Below, piece after piece: positions 25,837 through 35,429 of a DNA stretch of 64,000 nt. The notes beneath the pieces are model-generated. The model worked only from the letters and a program-made list of their open reading frames with translations, was not told the origin of the DNA and made no database searches. Source of the DNA: JBKPNJ01 sp963695705 (lineage in GTDB: Bacteria; Actinomycetota; Actinomycetes; Propionibacteriales; Nocardioidaceae); contig CAVOHB010000004.1 in NCBI GenBank assembly GCA_963695705.1, forward strand, positions 310,001-374,000, written 5' to 3'. The position numbers and the translations under genes are program-made. Within the stretch, counting starts at the first letter, position 1; each line of letters starts with the position of its first letter.

Positions 25837-26166
25837 GTGCACGAGCTCTCGATCACCCAGAGCGTTGTTGACGCGGTGGACGAGCGCATGGCCGGGCAGC
25901 GGGTGGTCAGCCTGCGCCTGGAGGTCGGCCGTCTCTCCGGTGTCGTCCCCGACGCGATGCGGTTCTGCTTCGAGCTCGTCACCGACAAGACCGTCCTAGA
26001 AGGCGCCAGACTGGACATCGACGAGACCGCCGGGCGAGCGCACTGCCGCGGCTGCGGCCAGGACTTCACGCTAACCGACCTCATCCTGCTGTGCCCGTGC
26101 GGCAGCGCCGACGTCGAGGTGACAGCCGGTCGCGAGCTCGTGATCAAGTCGGTGGAGGTGGCCTGA
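25837..26166 (+). CDS. hypA: Hydrogenase nickel chaperone HypA
   Basis: Delivers nickel to the hydrogenase large subunit with HypB. The GTG at 25837 gives HELSITQSVVDAV; a His immediately after the start is the Ni ligand, so the start is fixed by the protein itself, and GAAGGGA lies upstream. Zinc site: CRGC at about residues 70-73 and CPCG, the latter C-x-C rather than the common C-x-x-C. A further upstream in-frame ATG would bury the N-terminal His and is rejected. 109 residues. First gene of the hydrogenase locus. Confidence 0.95.
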   Translation: MHELSITQSVVDAVDERMAGQRVVSLRLEVGRLSGVVPDAMRFCFELVTDKTVLEGARLDIDETAGRAHCRGCGQDFTLTDLILLCPCGSADVEVTAGRELVIKSVEVA

Positions 26167-26169
26167 GCG

Positions 26170-26979
26170 ATGTGCGCCACCTGCGGGTGCGGGGACGACA
26201 CCGGGACACGGGTGACGGCGTTGGACGACCATCACCACCCGCCTGACCAGACGCATGGCCAACACGTGCACGACCACCAGCACCCACACGATCACCAGCC
26301 GCCGCACGCTCACCCGCCCGGCTCCGCGGCGGTCAGCACCCGCACGGTCGAGATCGAGCAACAGGTGCTCGCCAAGAACGACCTGCTGGCCGCCCGCAAC
26401 CGCGGCTGGCTGGACGGACGGCGCATCTGTGCGCTCAACATGATGAGCTCGCCGGGCTCGGGGAAGACCAGCCTGCTGGTGCGCACCATCCGCGAGTTGC
26501 GCGAACACCGTGAGGTCGCGGTGATCGAAGGGGACCAGGAGACGCTTCTCGACGCCGAACGTATCCGGGAGACCGGCGCGAGGGTCGTGCAGATCAACAC
26601 CGGCGCGGGCTGCCACCTCGATGCCGAGATGCTGGCGCGGGGCCTACGGATGCTCGATCCCACGGCCGGCTCGCTCTTGTTCGTCGAGAACGTCGGGAAC
26701 CTGGTCTGTCCGGCGCTGTTCGACCTCGGAGAGACCGCGAAGGTGGTCGTCATCTCGGTCACCGAGGGCGACGACAAGCCACTGAAGTACCCCCACATGT
26801 TCGCCGCAGCAGACGTCGTGGTGATCAACAAGACCGACCTGCTGCCCTACGTCGACTTCGACATCGACGAGTGCGCAGCCCGCGCGCGCATGGTCAACCG
26901 GGATCTGGAGGTGCTGCCGTTGTCGGTCACCAGCGGGGCCGGCCTGCACGCCTGGTACGCGTGGCTCGGCGGCATGTGA
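26170..26979 (+). CDS. hypB: Hydrogenase nickel incorporation GTPase HypB
   Basis: GTPase that donates nickel during [NiFe] site assembly. The 269-residue protein has the N-terminal metal motif CATCGCG, then a His-rich stretch (residues about 21-46, more than ten His) that can store nickel. The G-domain starts at P-loop SSPGSGKTS; IEGDQETLLD, GNLVCPALFDLGE and NKTDLLPY follow. It is 3 bases after hypA. Long His-rich tracts suggest nickel storage in addition to transfer. Confidence 0.95.
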   Translation: MCATCGCGDDTGTRVTALDDHHHPPDQTHGQHVHDHQHPHDHQPPHAHPPGSAAVSTRTVEIEQQVLAKNDLLAARNRGWLDGRRICALNMMSSPGSGKTSLLVRTIRELREHREVAVIEGDQETLLDAERIRETGARVVQINTGAGCHLDAEMLARGLRMLDPTAGSLLFVENVGNLVCPALFDLGETAKVVVISVTEGDDKPLKYPHMFAAADVVVINKTDLLPYVDFDIDECAARARMVNRDLEVLPLSVTSGAGLHAWYAWLGGM

Positions 26980-27195
26980 GGCCGGCAATCTCGGCGGCCC
27001 GTGACTCTGTGTGAGACCGCACCGAACCCGATGTCGCGGAATCCGGGAAAATGGCCTTTGACCTGCTAGGACACGGGCGGCGGTAGCCCTTGACACCCCA
27101 ATTTCTAGAGGTGTAGACACAAAACCACGTGAGTTCATTGGGCCCTGCGAGCGCCCAGGACAGGGTCGCCCAGACGGCCCGGAGAGCGTGGCACG
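26980..27195 (+). promoter_or_regulatory. Intergenic region with probable hhyS promoter
   Basis: TTGACA at 27090-27095 and TAGACA at 27114-27119 are separated by 18 bases. Within them ACACC (27093-27097) and GGTGT (27110-27114) form an inverted repeat. The AT-rich AATTTCTAGA between is unusual in this DNA. The region (216 bases) separates hypAB from the structural genes and probably gives the main operon its own control. Confidence 0.5.
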
Positions 27196-28251
<1,056 letters not shown>

Positions 28252-28332
28252 CGCCGGTAACCCCATGTCCGTGGTGTCGCTCATTCGGCTCACGTGGGCC
28301 ACACCGTCGCACAACAAGCCGAGAGGCACACA

Positions 28333-30126
28333 ATGACCTCGACGATTCCCAACCCCACCAGCAAGAAGACCAAGGACAACGGCCTCGTCGAGATGGCGTG
28401 GGATCCCATCACCCGCATCGTCGGCAGCCTGGGCATCTACACCAAGATCGACTTCAAGCAGAAGGAGGTCGTGGAGTGCCACAGCACGTCGTCGATCTTC
28501 CGCGGCTACTCGATCTTCATGAAGGGCAAGGACCCCCGAGACGCCCACTTCATCACCAGCCGGATCTGTGGCATCTGCGGTGACAACCATGCGACGTGCT
28601 CGTGTTACTGCCAGAACATGGCGTACGGCGTCAAGCCGCCGCATCTGGGCGAGTGGATCGTCAACCTCGGCGAGGCGGCCGAGTACATGTTCGACCACAA
28701 CATCTTCCAGGAGAACCTGGTCGGCGTCGACTACTGCGAGAAGATGGTCGCCGAGACCAACCCCGGGGTGCTCGAGCGGGCCAACAGCACCGAGGCCCCG
28801 CACGCCGGTGACCACGGCAACCGGACCATCGGCGACATCATGCGGTCGCTCAACCCGTTCACCGGCGAATTCTACCGCGAGGCCCTGCAGGTCAGCCGCT
28901 ACACCCGGGAGATGTTCTGCCTGATGGAGGGACGCCACGTCCACCCCTCCACGCTCTACCCGGGCGGCGTCGGCACGGTCGCCACGATCCAGCTGATGAC
29001 CGACTACATGGCCCGGCTGATGCGCTACATCGAGTTCATGAAGAAGGTCGTGCCGATGCACGACGACCTGTTCAACTTCATGTACGAAGCCCTGCCCGGC
29101 TACGAGCAGTCCGGCCTGCGGCGCACGCTGCTCGGCTGCTGGGGTTCGTTCCAGGACCCCGAGTACTGCAACTTCGCGTACAAGGACATGACCGAGTGGG
29201 GTCGCAAGATGTTCGTGACCCCCGGCGTCGTCGTCGACGGCAAGCTGGTCACGACCGACCTGGTCGACATCAACCTGGGCATCCGGATCCTGCTCGGCTC
29301 GTCGTACTACGACGACTGGGAGGACCAGGAGATGTTCGTCCGCAACGACCCGCTCGGCAACCCCGTCGACCGGCGTCACCCCTGGAACCAGTCGACCAAC
29401 CCGCGGCCGCAGAAGCGTGACTTCGACGACAAGTACAGCTGGGTCATGTCGCCGCGTTGGTACGACGGCAAGGACTACCTGGCTCTCGACACCGGCGGTG
29501 GGCCGCTGGCCCGACTCTGGGCCACCGCCCTGGCCAAGCTCGTCGACATCGGTTACGTCCAGTCGACCGGAAGCAGCGTCAAGATCAACCTTCCCAAGAC
29601 GGCCCTGAAGGGCCCGGTCGAGCTCGAGTGGAAGGTGCCGCAGTGGAGCAACACGATCGAGCGCAACCGGGCGCGGACCTACTTCCAGGCCTACGCGGCA
29701 GCGTGCGCCCTGCACTTCGCCGAGAAGGCGCTGGTGGAGATCCGCGCCGGGCACACCAAGACGTGGGAGACCTTCGAGGTCCCGGACGAGGGCATCGGGT
29801 GCGGTTTCACCGAGGCGGTACGCGGGGTGCTCTCGCATCACATGGTGATCCGCGACGGCAAGATCGCCAACTACCACCCGTACCCGCCGACCCCGTGGAA
29901 CGCCAACCCGCGTGACTCCTACGGCACCCCCGGACCCTACGAGGACGCCGTCCAGGGCCAGCCGATCTTCGAGGAGAACGACCGGGAGCACTTCAAGGGA
30001 ATCGACATCATGCGCACGGTCCGCAGTTTCGACCCCTGCCTGCCCTGCGGTGTGCACATGTACCTCGGGAACGGCAAGAAGCTCGACCTGATGCACTCGC
30101 CCACCCAGTCGGTCACCGGCGAATAG
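28333..30126 (+). CDS. hhyL: Group 1h [NiFe] hydrogenase large subunit
   Basis: Catalytic subunit holding the Ni-Fe(CN)2CO centre. The 597-residue protein has the L1 motif RICGICGDNH (Cys79 and Cys82) and the L2 motif DPCLPCGVH (Cys569 and Cys572). After His575 come 22 residues that should be removed by the maturation protease encoded at 34573. ATG 28333 is preferred over an in-frame upstream start at 28294 because it has GAGAGGC upstream and gives TSTIPNPTSKKTKDNGLVE. The L1 consensus RICGICGDNHA supports group 1h. 81 bases separate it from hhyS. Confidence 0.97.
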   Translation: MTSTIPNPTSKKTKDNGLVEMAWDPITRIVGSLGIYTKIDFKQKEVVECHSTSSIFRGYSIFMKGKDPRDAHFITSRICGICGDNHATCSCYCQNMAYGVKPPHLGEWIVNLGEAAEYMFDHNIFQENLVGVDYCEKMVAETNPGVLERANSTEAPHAGDHGNRTIGDIMRSLNPFTGEFYREALQVSRYTREMFCLMEGRHVHPSTLYPGGVGTVATIQLMTDYMARLMRYIEFMKKVVPMHDDLFNFMYEALPGYEQSGLRRTLLGCWGSFQDPEYCNFAYKDMTEWGRKMFVTPGVVVDGKLVTTDLVDINLGIRILLGSSYYDDWEDQEMFVRNDPLGNPVDRRHPWNQSTNPRPQKRDFDDKYSWVMSPRWYDGKDYLALDTGGGPLARLWATALAKLVDIGYVQSTGSSVKINLPKTALKGPVELEWKVPQWSNTIERNRARTYFQAYAAACALHFAEKALVEIRAGHTKTWETFEVPDEGIGCGFTEAVRGVLSHHMVIRDGKIANYHPYPPTPWNANPRDSYGTPGPYEDAVQGQPIFEENDREHFKGIDIMRTVRSFDPCLPCGVHMYLGNGKKLDLMHSPTQSVTGE

Positions 30127-30135
30127 CCGGCGGAC

Positions 30136-31077
30136 ATGGAGCAAGCCGAACAAACCGAGAGGCCGCCGCCCGATGCGCTTCGGGCGGCGGGTGATCGTAT
30201 CGAGGCCCTGATCGACGCGAGTGCGTCCGGTGGCGTGGTCGCTCGCGAGCGCGCCGAGGAACTGGTCCGGCTCGTCGCCGACCTCTACGGTGCAGGGCTC
30301 GAGCGGATCCTTGACATCATGTACGACCGGGGCCATCTCGATGACGACGTGCTCGCCGCGCTGGCGGCTGACGAGCTGGTCTCGAGCCTGTTGCTGGTGC
30401 ACGGGCTGCACCCCTACGACGTGACGACCAGGGTGGAGAACGCCCTGGAAAGCGTCCGTCCCTACCTGGGCAGCCATGGAGGTGACGTCGAGCTCCTCGA
30501 CGTCACCGAGGACGGTGTGGTGCGGCTGCGGCTGCTCGGCAGCTGCGACGGCTGCCCGTCGTCATCGGTGACGCTGACACTGGCCGTCGAGGGCGCGGTG
30601 GAGGCGGCCGCTCCGGAGGTCACCAGCATCGAGGTGGAGACCAGCGACGGCGACGACGGAGCGGGCAAGGGCCCCTTGATCTCCGTGGACTCACTGCGGT
30701 CGCGGCTCGGCCCCGCCGAGGCCGATGCGGCAGGCGCCTGGGAACCCGCTCCGCTGGTGGCCGAGCTGGAGCCGGGGGAGGTCGGCGGCTTCACCGTGGG
30801 TGAGGTGCCGGTGCTCGCCTGCCGGATCCAGGCGGATCTCTTCGTGTTCCGCGACCACTGCCCACGGTGCACGTCCCGGATGGCCGGTGCCACCCTCGAG
30901 CGGCGGCTCGGCTACCCGGTCGGCGACGGGGTCCTGCGGTGCCCCACCTGCCGCAGCCACTACGACGTTCGCCGGGCGGGTGCGTGCCTCGACGCGGACG
31001 GTGAGCACCTGGCGCCACTGCCGCTGCTGATCCGTGACGGGGTTGTGTCCGTCGCGGTGCCGGCGGTGAGCCCGTGA
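30136..31077 (+). CDS. NifU-like domain plus Rieske-like four-cysteine protein
   Basis: A 313-residue hydrogenase-operon protein of the HhyE/HucE kind. The Nfu domain carries GSCDGCPSS at about 137 (cluster transfer). The C-terminal domain reads HCPRC (242-245) and CPTCRSH (269-276). A canonical Rieske has C-x-H and C-x-x-H; here Cys replaces each His position, with His neighbours. So the protein may bind a [2Fe-2S] or other metal site with four Cys. An N-terminal helical region of about 90 residues has no recognisable motif. Possible roles are electron acceptor for HhyS or cluster delivery. It follows hhyL by 9 bases and overlaps the next gene. Confidence 0.85.
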   Translation: MEQAEQTERPPPDALRAAGDRIEALIDASASGGVVARERAEELVRLVADLYGAGLERILDIMYDRGHLDDDVLAALAADELVSSLLLVHGLHPYDVTTRVENALESVRPYLGSHGGDVELLDVTEDGVVRLRLLGSCDGCPSSSVTLTLAVEGAVEAAAPEVTSIEVETSDGDDGAGKGPLISVDSLRSRLGPAEADAAGAWEPAPLVAELEPGEVGGFTVGEVPVLACRIQADLFVFRDHCPRCTSRMAGATLERRLGYPVGDGVLRCPTCRSHYDVRRAGACLDADGEHLAPLPLLIRDGVVSVAVPAVSP

Positions 31078-31742
31078 CCACTCCGCAGCGCCCCGGCTCA
31101 CCCGTGGCAACGCTGCGGCGGATCACCTCCAACCGGCCGGCGCCGGTCCCCTTCGAGCGCTGCGAGATGTGTGCTGAGCAGATCAGCGAGACCCACCAGC
31201 ACGTCGTCAACCTGGAGAGCCGGGCGCTGATGTGCACCTGCCGGGCCTGCTACCTGCTGTTCACCGCGGACGGTGCCGAGTTGCGCTACCGCGCTGTCCC
31301 GGACCGGTACCTCTCGTTTCCGGAGTTCACCATCGGGCCCGGTCAATGGGACCAGCTGGAGATCCCCGTGGGGCTGGCGTTCCTGTTCCGCAACTCGATG
31401 CAGCGCCGCACGATCGCCTTCTACCCGGGTCCCGCCGGGGCCACGGAGTCCGAGCTTCCGTTGCAGGCATGGGACTCGGTGGTGGCGGCCAACCCGCAGC
31501 TGGGGCTGCTCAGGGCCGACGTCGAGGCCCTGCTGCTCAGGGCTCCGGAGCGCGGACGAGCCGGATTCACCTGCAACCTGGTCCCGATCGACGCGTGCTA
31601 CGAGCTGGTCGGCCGGCTGCGTCTGCTGTGGCGCGGGTTCGACGGTGGCAGCGACGCCCACGACGCCATGGACCAGTTCTTCGAGACGGTGACGGCACGC
31701 AGCCGCCCGGCGCCGGCCGTGCAACCGACGCCAGGCCCATGA
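31074..31742 (+). CDS. DUF5947 hydrogenase-associated protein
   Basis: A 222-residue soluble protein, unknown in mechanism, found beside group 1h hydrogenase genes. An N-terminal Cys-rich part, FERCEMCAEQISETHQH, then LMCTCRACYLLFT, could bind zinc or a cluster (C-x2-C and C-x-C-x2-C). The rest is a mixed alpha/beta domain with FRNSMQRRTIAFYPGPAGATES. GTG start overlaps the previous stop. A chaperone or assembly role for the small subunit is an inference. Confidence 0.75.
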   Translation: MTTPQRPGSPVATLRRITSNRPAPVPFERCEMCAEQISETHQHVVNLESRALMCTCRACYLLFTADGAELRYRAVPDRYLSFPEFTIGPGQWDQLEIPVGLAFLFRNSMQRRTIAFYPGPAGATESELPLQAWDSVVAANPQLGLLRADVEALLLRAPERGRAGFTCNLVPIDACYELVGRLRLLWRGFDGGSDAHDAMDQFFETVTARSRPAPAVQPTPGP

Positions 31743-32377
31743 GCGACCTCACGTTCTCCGTCGTCGACGTCTTCGCCGAGCGGTACGCGGCGGCGCCCCA
31801 GCTGACAGCCCGGCTGCGCATAGCGGAGTCGAGCGACCAGGTGATCCACGCGATCGCGCTGCGCGCCCAGGTCCGCATCGAACCCCAACGGCGTCGCTAC
31901 AGCGAGGACGAGGAGAGTGGGCTGCTCGACATGTTCGGTACGCGGGACCGGTGGTTCGACACACTCAAGCCGTTCATGTGGATGCAGTGCAGCACGATGG
32001 TTCAGGGGTTCCACGACATCACCGAGGTCGACCTCGCGATGCCGTGCACATACGACTTCGAGGTGACCTGGTCGAAGTACCTGCACGCGCTGCGCGAGGA
32101 GACGATCCCGGTCGTCTTTCTGTTCTCCGGGACCGTGTTCACCCGCGGCGTGAGCGGGTTCGGCGTCGAACAGGTCCCATGGGACCGGGAGGCGTCGTAC
32201 CAGATCCCTGTCCAGGTGTGGAAGGACATGATCGGCCACTACTTCCCGAACACCGGATGGATCCGGCTGAGCCACGACACCCTCGAGACGCTGGCTCACT
32301 ACAAGTCCGTGCGAGGGCTTACCACGTGGGAGGCCACCGTCGAGTCGCTGCTGACGAAGGCGGGGGTCATCTCGTGA
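31739..32377 (+). CDS. DUF6084 hydrogenase-associated protein
   Basis: A 212-residue protein starting MSDLTFSVVDVFAERYAA. It has beta-rich N-terminal strands (LRIAESSDQVIHAIALRAQVRIEP), a central aromatic segment WFDTLKPFMWMQCSTMV and a C-terminal helical region ending AGVIS. No catalytic motif or membrane segment. ATGA overlap with the previous gene and GTGA with the next. Its constant place in this operon type suggests a structural or assembly partner of the hydrogenase. Confidence 0.7.
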   Translation: MSDLTFSVVDVFAERYAAAPQLTARLRIAESSDQVIHAIALRAQVRIEPQRRRYSEDEESGLLDMFGTRDRWFDTLKPFMWMQCSTMVQGFHDITEVDLAMPCTYDFEVTWSKYLHALREETIPVVFLFSGTVFTRGVSGFGVEQVPWDREASYQIPVQVWKDMIGHYFPNTGWIRLSHDTLETLAHYKSVRGLTTWEATVESLLTKAGVIS

Positions 32378-33870
32378 GCCTCGAGCATGCGCGCGCCGTC
32401 GCCGACGCCGTTCTCTACGAGGGTTACCTCCTCTACCCCTATCGCGCGACGTCGAGCAAGAACCAGTCCCGGTGGCAGTGGGGTGTGCTCGGCCCGCCGG
32501 GTGCCGCGGCGGGCGGACTCGGTGAGGACTCCACGATCTCCACGCAGTGCCTGGTCCGTGGCGAGACCGCCACGGTCGACCCACGGCTGCGGTTCCTCCA
32601 GCTGCAGACCCGCGGCGTCGAGCGGGCTGACCCCCGCGACCCGACCCGCTTCGAACCGGTTGCGGAGCTGCGCTCGGGAGATCGGACCTGGCTGAGCTGG
32701 GACGAGGCCGTCGCTCACGAGGTCGAGCTCGGCCCGTACCCGCTGGCCGAGCTCACAGACGGCCGCTCCTTCCCTGTCTCGGTTCCCGGCGGCACGGACA
32801 TCGAGCCGCTGACCGACCCGGACGAGCGTCCGCTCGGCCGAATCGTGCGCCGTCGGTGGCCCATGGCCGCAGAGGTTCGTGTCGCCGTGACGCCGGTGGC
32901 GGCTGGTGCCGACGGCCTGGTCCGGCTGACCGTCACCGTCGACAACATCGGCTCGCCGGCCTCGGACAAGCCCGAGGCGATCCGCGGCTCGTTCATCGGC
33001 GCGCACCTGATCCTCGCGGTGACACAAGGCGAGTTCGTCTCGCTGCTCGAGCCTCCAGACGATGCCCGCGCGGCGGCCCAGGCATGTGTGCAGCGACGCT
33101 GCTGGCCGGTGCTCGCCGGCGCGCCCGGCCGGACCGACGTCGTCCTCGCCTCGCCGATCATCCTCTACGACTACCCCGAGGTCGCCGAGCAGAGCGCCGG
33201 GGCGCTGTTCGACTCCACCGAGATCGACGAGATCCTCACCCTTCGGGTGATGACACTCACCGACGAGGAGAAGGCGGCAGCCCGAGCCACCGATCCCCGT
33301 GCCGCGGAGATCATCGACCGCTGCGACCAGATGTCGCCGGAGAGCCTGCAGGCCCTGCACGGCATCCTGCGCGACCCGCACGCCGGAGTGGATGCGACGT
33401 CGTTCCGGGATCTCGGCTCGCTCCGGGAACCGCCCGACCTGCGAGATGTCCCCACGTTCGGCGAGGCGGCCATTTACCCGACCGACATCCGCAACGTCGA
33501 ACCGCCCAGCTTCGACACCGACGGTGCCCCGTGGTGGGACCCGGCCGCGGATGCCAGCGTGCAGCCCGAGGCGGACTCGGTGATGATCAGCGGTGTGCCC
33601 GTCGCCAAGGACAGCCTGGTCCGTCTGCACCCGTCCCGGCGCGCCGACGCCCAGGACCTCTTCTTCGCCGGCCAGACGGCCCGGGTCACCGCCGTCCTCA
33701 GCGACGTGGACGGCCAGATCCACGTCGCCGTCGTCCTCACCGACGATCCGGCGGCCGACATGCACGAGTGGTACGGCCGCTACATGTACTTCGCTCCGGA
33801 GGAGCTCGAGCCACTGGGTCGCCGCTCGACCGAGACCACGTCCGATCATCGAGAGGAGAGTCGATCATGA
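32374..33870 (+). CDS. Conserved hydrogenase-operon protein of unknown function (498 residues)
   Basis: The protein opens VSLEHARAVADAVLYEGYLLYPYRATSSKNQSRWQWG; this pattern occurs in group 1h hydrogenase operons. Middle: beta-rich, LTVTVDNIGSPASDKPE, then SFIGAHLILAVTQGEFVSLLE, which resembles immunoglobulin-like or hydrolase scaffolds. C-terminal part has a repeated small-domain feel with VRLHPSRRADAQDLFFAGQTARV and VVLTDDPAADMHEWYGRYMYF. No known active-site motif. GTG start overlaps the previous stop; the stop overlaps the next ATG. Probably needed for hydrogenase assembly or electron transfer, but this is not shown by the sequence. Confidence 0.75.
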   Translation: MSLEHARAVADAVLYEGYLLYPYRATSSKNQSRWQWGVLGPPGAAAGGLGEDSTISTQCLVRGETATVDPRLRFLQLQTRGVERADPRDPTRFEPVAELRSGDRTWLSWDEAVAHEVELGPYPLAELTDGRSFPVSVPGGTDIEPLTDPDERPLGRIVRRRWPMAAEVRVAVTPVAAGADGLVRLTVTVDNIGSPASDKPEAIRGSFIGAHLILAVTQGEFVSLLEPPDDARAAAQACVQRRCWPVLAGAPGRTDVVLASPIILYDYPEVAEQSAGALFDSTEIDEILTLRVMTLTDEEKAAARATDPRAAEIIDRCDQMSPESLQALHGILRDPHAGVDATSFRDLGSLREPPDLRDVPTFGEAAIYPTDIRNVEPPSFDTDGAPWWDPAADASVQPEADSVMISGVPVAKDSLVRLHPSRRADAQDLFFAGQTARVTAVLSDVDGQIHVAVVLTDDPAADMHEWYGRYMYFAPEELEPLGRRSTETTSDHREESRS

Positions 33871-33986
33871 AAGCACTGGGATCAGTCACGGCCATTGTGC
33901 TGTCCGGCGTCGTGATAGTCGCCGTCGGCGTGGGAGTGCGGTCCATTCCCGACGTCAAGCGCTACCTGAAGATGCGCAGCATGTGA
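33867..33986 (+). CDS. Small membrane peptide, DUF6893-like
   Basis: A 39-residue protein with one hydrophobic segment (SVTAIVLSGVVIVAVGVGV), then RSIPDVKRYLKMRSM, a positively charged amphipathic tail. GAGAGGAGAG precedes the ATG. Such small one-helix proteins are typical of this hydrogenase operon and may recruit the complex to the membrane. Too short for ordinary gene finding but coupled by overlap on both sides. Confidence 0.7.
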   Translation: MKALGSVTAIVLSGVVIVAVGVGVRSIPDVKRYLKMRSM

Positions 33987-34201
33987 ACAGGGGAGAGGAG
34001 CCAGGCGAGCACCTTGCGGAGGAGCCGCAGGCCGAGCGCGGTGACCCCGGTTCCCGGGACACCGGCTCGGGCGAACCCGCCGGCGGACCGGTCGATCGTC
34101 CGGCCGGCACCTCTGACGAGGACAGCGACAGCTCGGTCGACCCGCAGGGCGCAGTTGACGAGGACATGCCGCAGATGCCCTCCGGCGACCAGGGTGGCTG
34201 A
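33983..34201 (+). CDS. Acidic disordered protein in the hydrogenase operon
   Basis: A 72-residue Gly/Pro/Asp/Glu-rich protein starting NRGEEPGEHLAEEPQ after GTG, no hydrophobic core. The start GTG 33983 overlaps the stop of the 39-residue peptide. It has no recognised domain. The acidic, repeat-free composition suggests intrinsic disorder. Because the start rests only on overlap with the upstream gene, I am moderately sure it is translated. Confidence 0.5.
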   Translation: MNRGEEPGEHLAEEPQAERGDPGSRDTGSGEPAGGPVDRPAGTSDEDSDSSVDPQGAVDEDMPQMPSGDQGG

Positions 34202-34234
34202 CGGAGCACCGAACGACAGTTCTAGGAGGACCGG

Positions 34235-34543
34235 ATGACCGAAACGCCCAACGATGACCCCGGCACCGGTCGGGCCGTGCCACCGTACGAGGGCCGTCGG
34301 GAGACCGCGGACGTCGAGGGTGCGGACGAGCTTCGCAAGGACGGCGCCAACGTCGGAGGAGCCACCGCACCGGTCGAGAGCGACCAGATGAAGTCGACGC
34401 CCAAGGACGACACTCCGCGCGGCGCCGCGGCTTCGCCCGCCGACGAGCAGCCGGCCAGCGAGATGCCCGAGACGGACACCGACAAGGACATGGTCGGGCC
34501 CGACCACCATGAGGGGACCGGCAGGGGCGAAGACAAGGCGTAG
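34235..34543 (+). CDS. Second acidic disordered protein in the hydrogenase operon
   Basis: A 102-residue hydrophilic protein starting MTETPNDDPGTGRA, with AGGAGG 5 bases before the ATG, one of the best ribosome sites in the locus. Sequence is low complexity: EGRRETADVEGADELRK, then DKDMVGPDHHEGTG at the C-terminus. No domain is recognised. It resembles the preceding protein only in composition. Confidence 0.6.
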   Translation: MTETPNDDPGTGRAVPPYEGRRETADVEGADELRKDGANVGGATAPVESDQMKSTPKDDTPRGAAASPADEQPASEMPETDTDKDMVGPDHHEGTGRGEDKA

Positions 34544-34572
34544 CTCGGCGAAAGGAACCTGGTGATTTCCGA

Positions 34573-35130
34573 GTGACGAGCAGTGACCGGTACAGCAGCG
34601 AGCGCGTCCTGGTCGCCGGGGTCGGCAATATCTTCCTCGGGGACGACGGCTTCGGCCCGGAGGTCGCTCGGCGGATGCTGGCCGGTGAGCCGAACGACAC
34701 TGCCGCGGACCCCGGCAGGCCCGATGCCGGGATCCTTCCCGAGGGCGTGCGTGTCGTGGACTACGGCATTCGGGGGATGCACCTTGCGTACGACCTGCTG
34801 GACGGGGTCGACGTCCTCGTCCTCATCGATGCGCTGCCCGGGGACGAGCCACCGGGAGCGATCCGGGTGCTGCGCATCGGTCCCGAGGACCTCGGCGAAG
34901 GGCAGTTCGACGCGCACGGGATGGATCCGGTGGCGGTGCTCGCCAGCCTCAGGTCGCTGGGCGGGCAGCTACCCACGACCTACGTCGTCGGCTGCCAACC
35001 CGCTGACGTGACCGACGGCATCGGGCTGTCGCCCCCGGTCGCCGCGGCGCTCGACGACGCGGTCGCCACCGTACGAGCATTGATCAGGCAGCGACTCACC
35101 GCCGGCGTACCCATCGGAAGGGAGGGCTGA
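34573..35130 (+). CDS. Hydrogenase maturation protease (HyaD/HybD family)
   Basis: Endopeptidase that removes the C-terminal extension of the large subunit after nickel insertion. 185 residues. It carries the family opening VLVAGVGNIFLGDDGFGPEVAR, where Glu is the first metal ligand, then IDALPGDEPPG and FDAHGMDP with the Asp and His ligands. Its target here should be the 22-residue tail of HhyL. GTG start at 34573. Confidence 0.95.
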   Translation: MTSSDRYSSERVLVAGVGNIFLGDDGFGPEVARRMLAGEPNDTAADPGRPDAGILPEGVRVVDYGIRGMHLAYDLLDGVDVLVLIDALPGDEPPGAIRVLRIGPEDLGEGQFDAHGMDPVAVLASLRSLGGQLPTTYVVGCQPADVTDGIGLSPPVAAALDDAVATVRALIRQRLTAGVPIGREG

Positions 35131-35132
35131 CC

Positions 35133-35429
35133 ATGTGCCTCGGCATACCAGGTCAAGTCGTCGAGATGGTCGAGGGCTACGGGAACCAGCTGGTGCTCGT
35201 CGACGTCGCCGGCGGCCGCAGCAGAGTCAACCTCGGCATGCTGGAGGATCCTGAGGTCTCGCCCGGGGACTGGCTGCTCATCCACATGGGCTTCGCGATC
35301 GAGCGGATCGACGAGGACGGGGCGGACCGGGCGATGGCCGGCCTCGAGATGATGGGCCGGTCCCGCGACGACTCCGAGCAGCCGCACGGAGCTGCCTTCG
35401 AGGCTCGGCTCAGACCGAGGGGGCAGTGA
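35133..35429 (+). CDS. hypC: HypC/HupF chaperone, first copy
   Basis: A 98-residue protein with the essential N-terminal Cys (MCLGIPGQVVEM), the LGMLEDPEV middle and GDWLLIHMGFAIERIDE. HypC binds HypD and the immature large subunit. Being directly after the protease and before hypF, this copy could be the large-subunit-specific form (HupF/HoxL-like). Starts 2 bases after the protease stop; stop overlaps the hypF GTG. Confidence 0.9.
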   Translation: MCLGIPGQVVEMVEGYGNQLVLVDVAGGRSRVNLGMLEDPEVSPGDWLLIHMGFAIERIDEDGADRAMAGLEMMGRSRDDSEQPHGAAFEARLRPRGQ

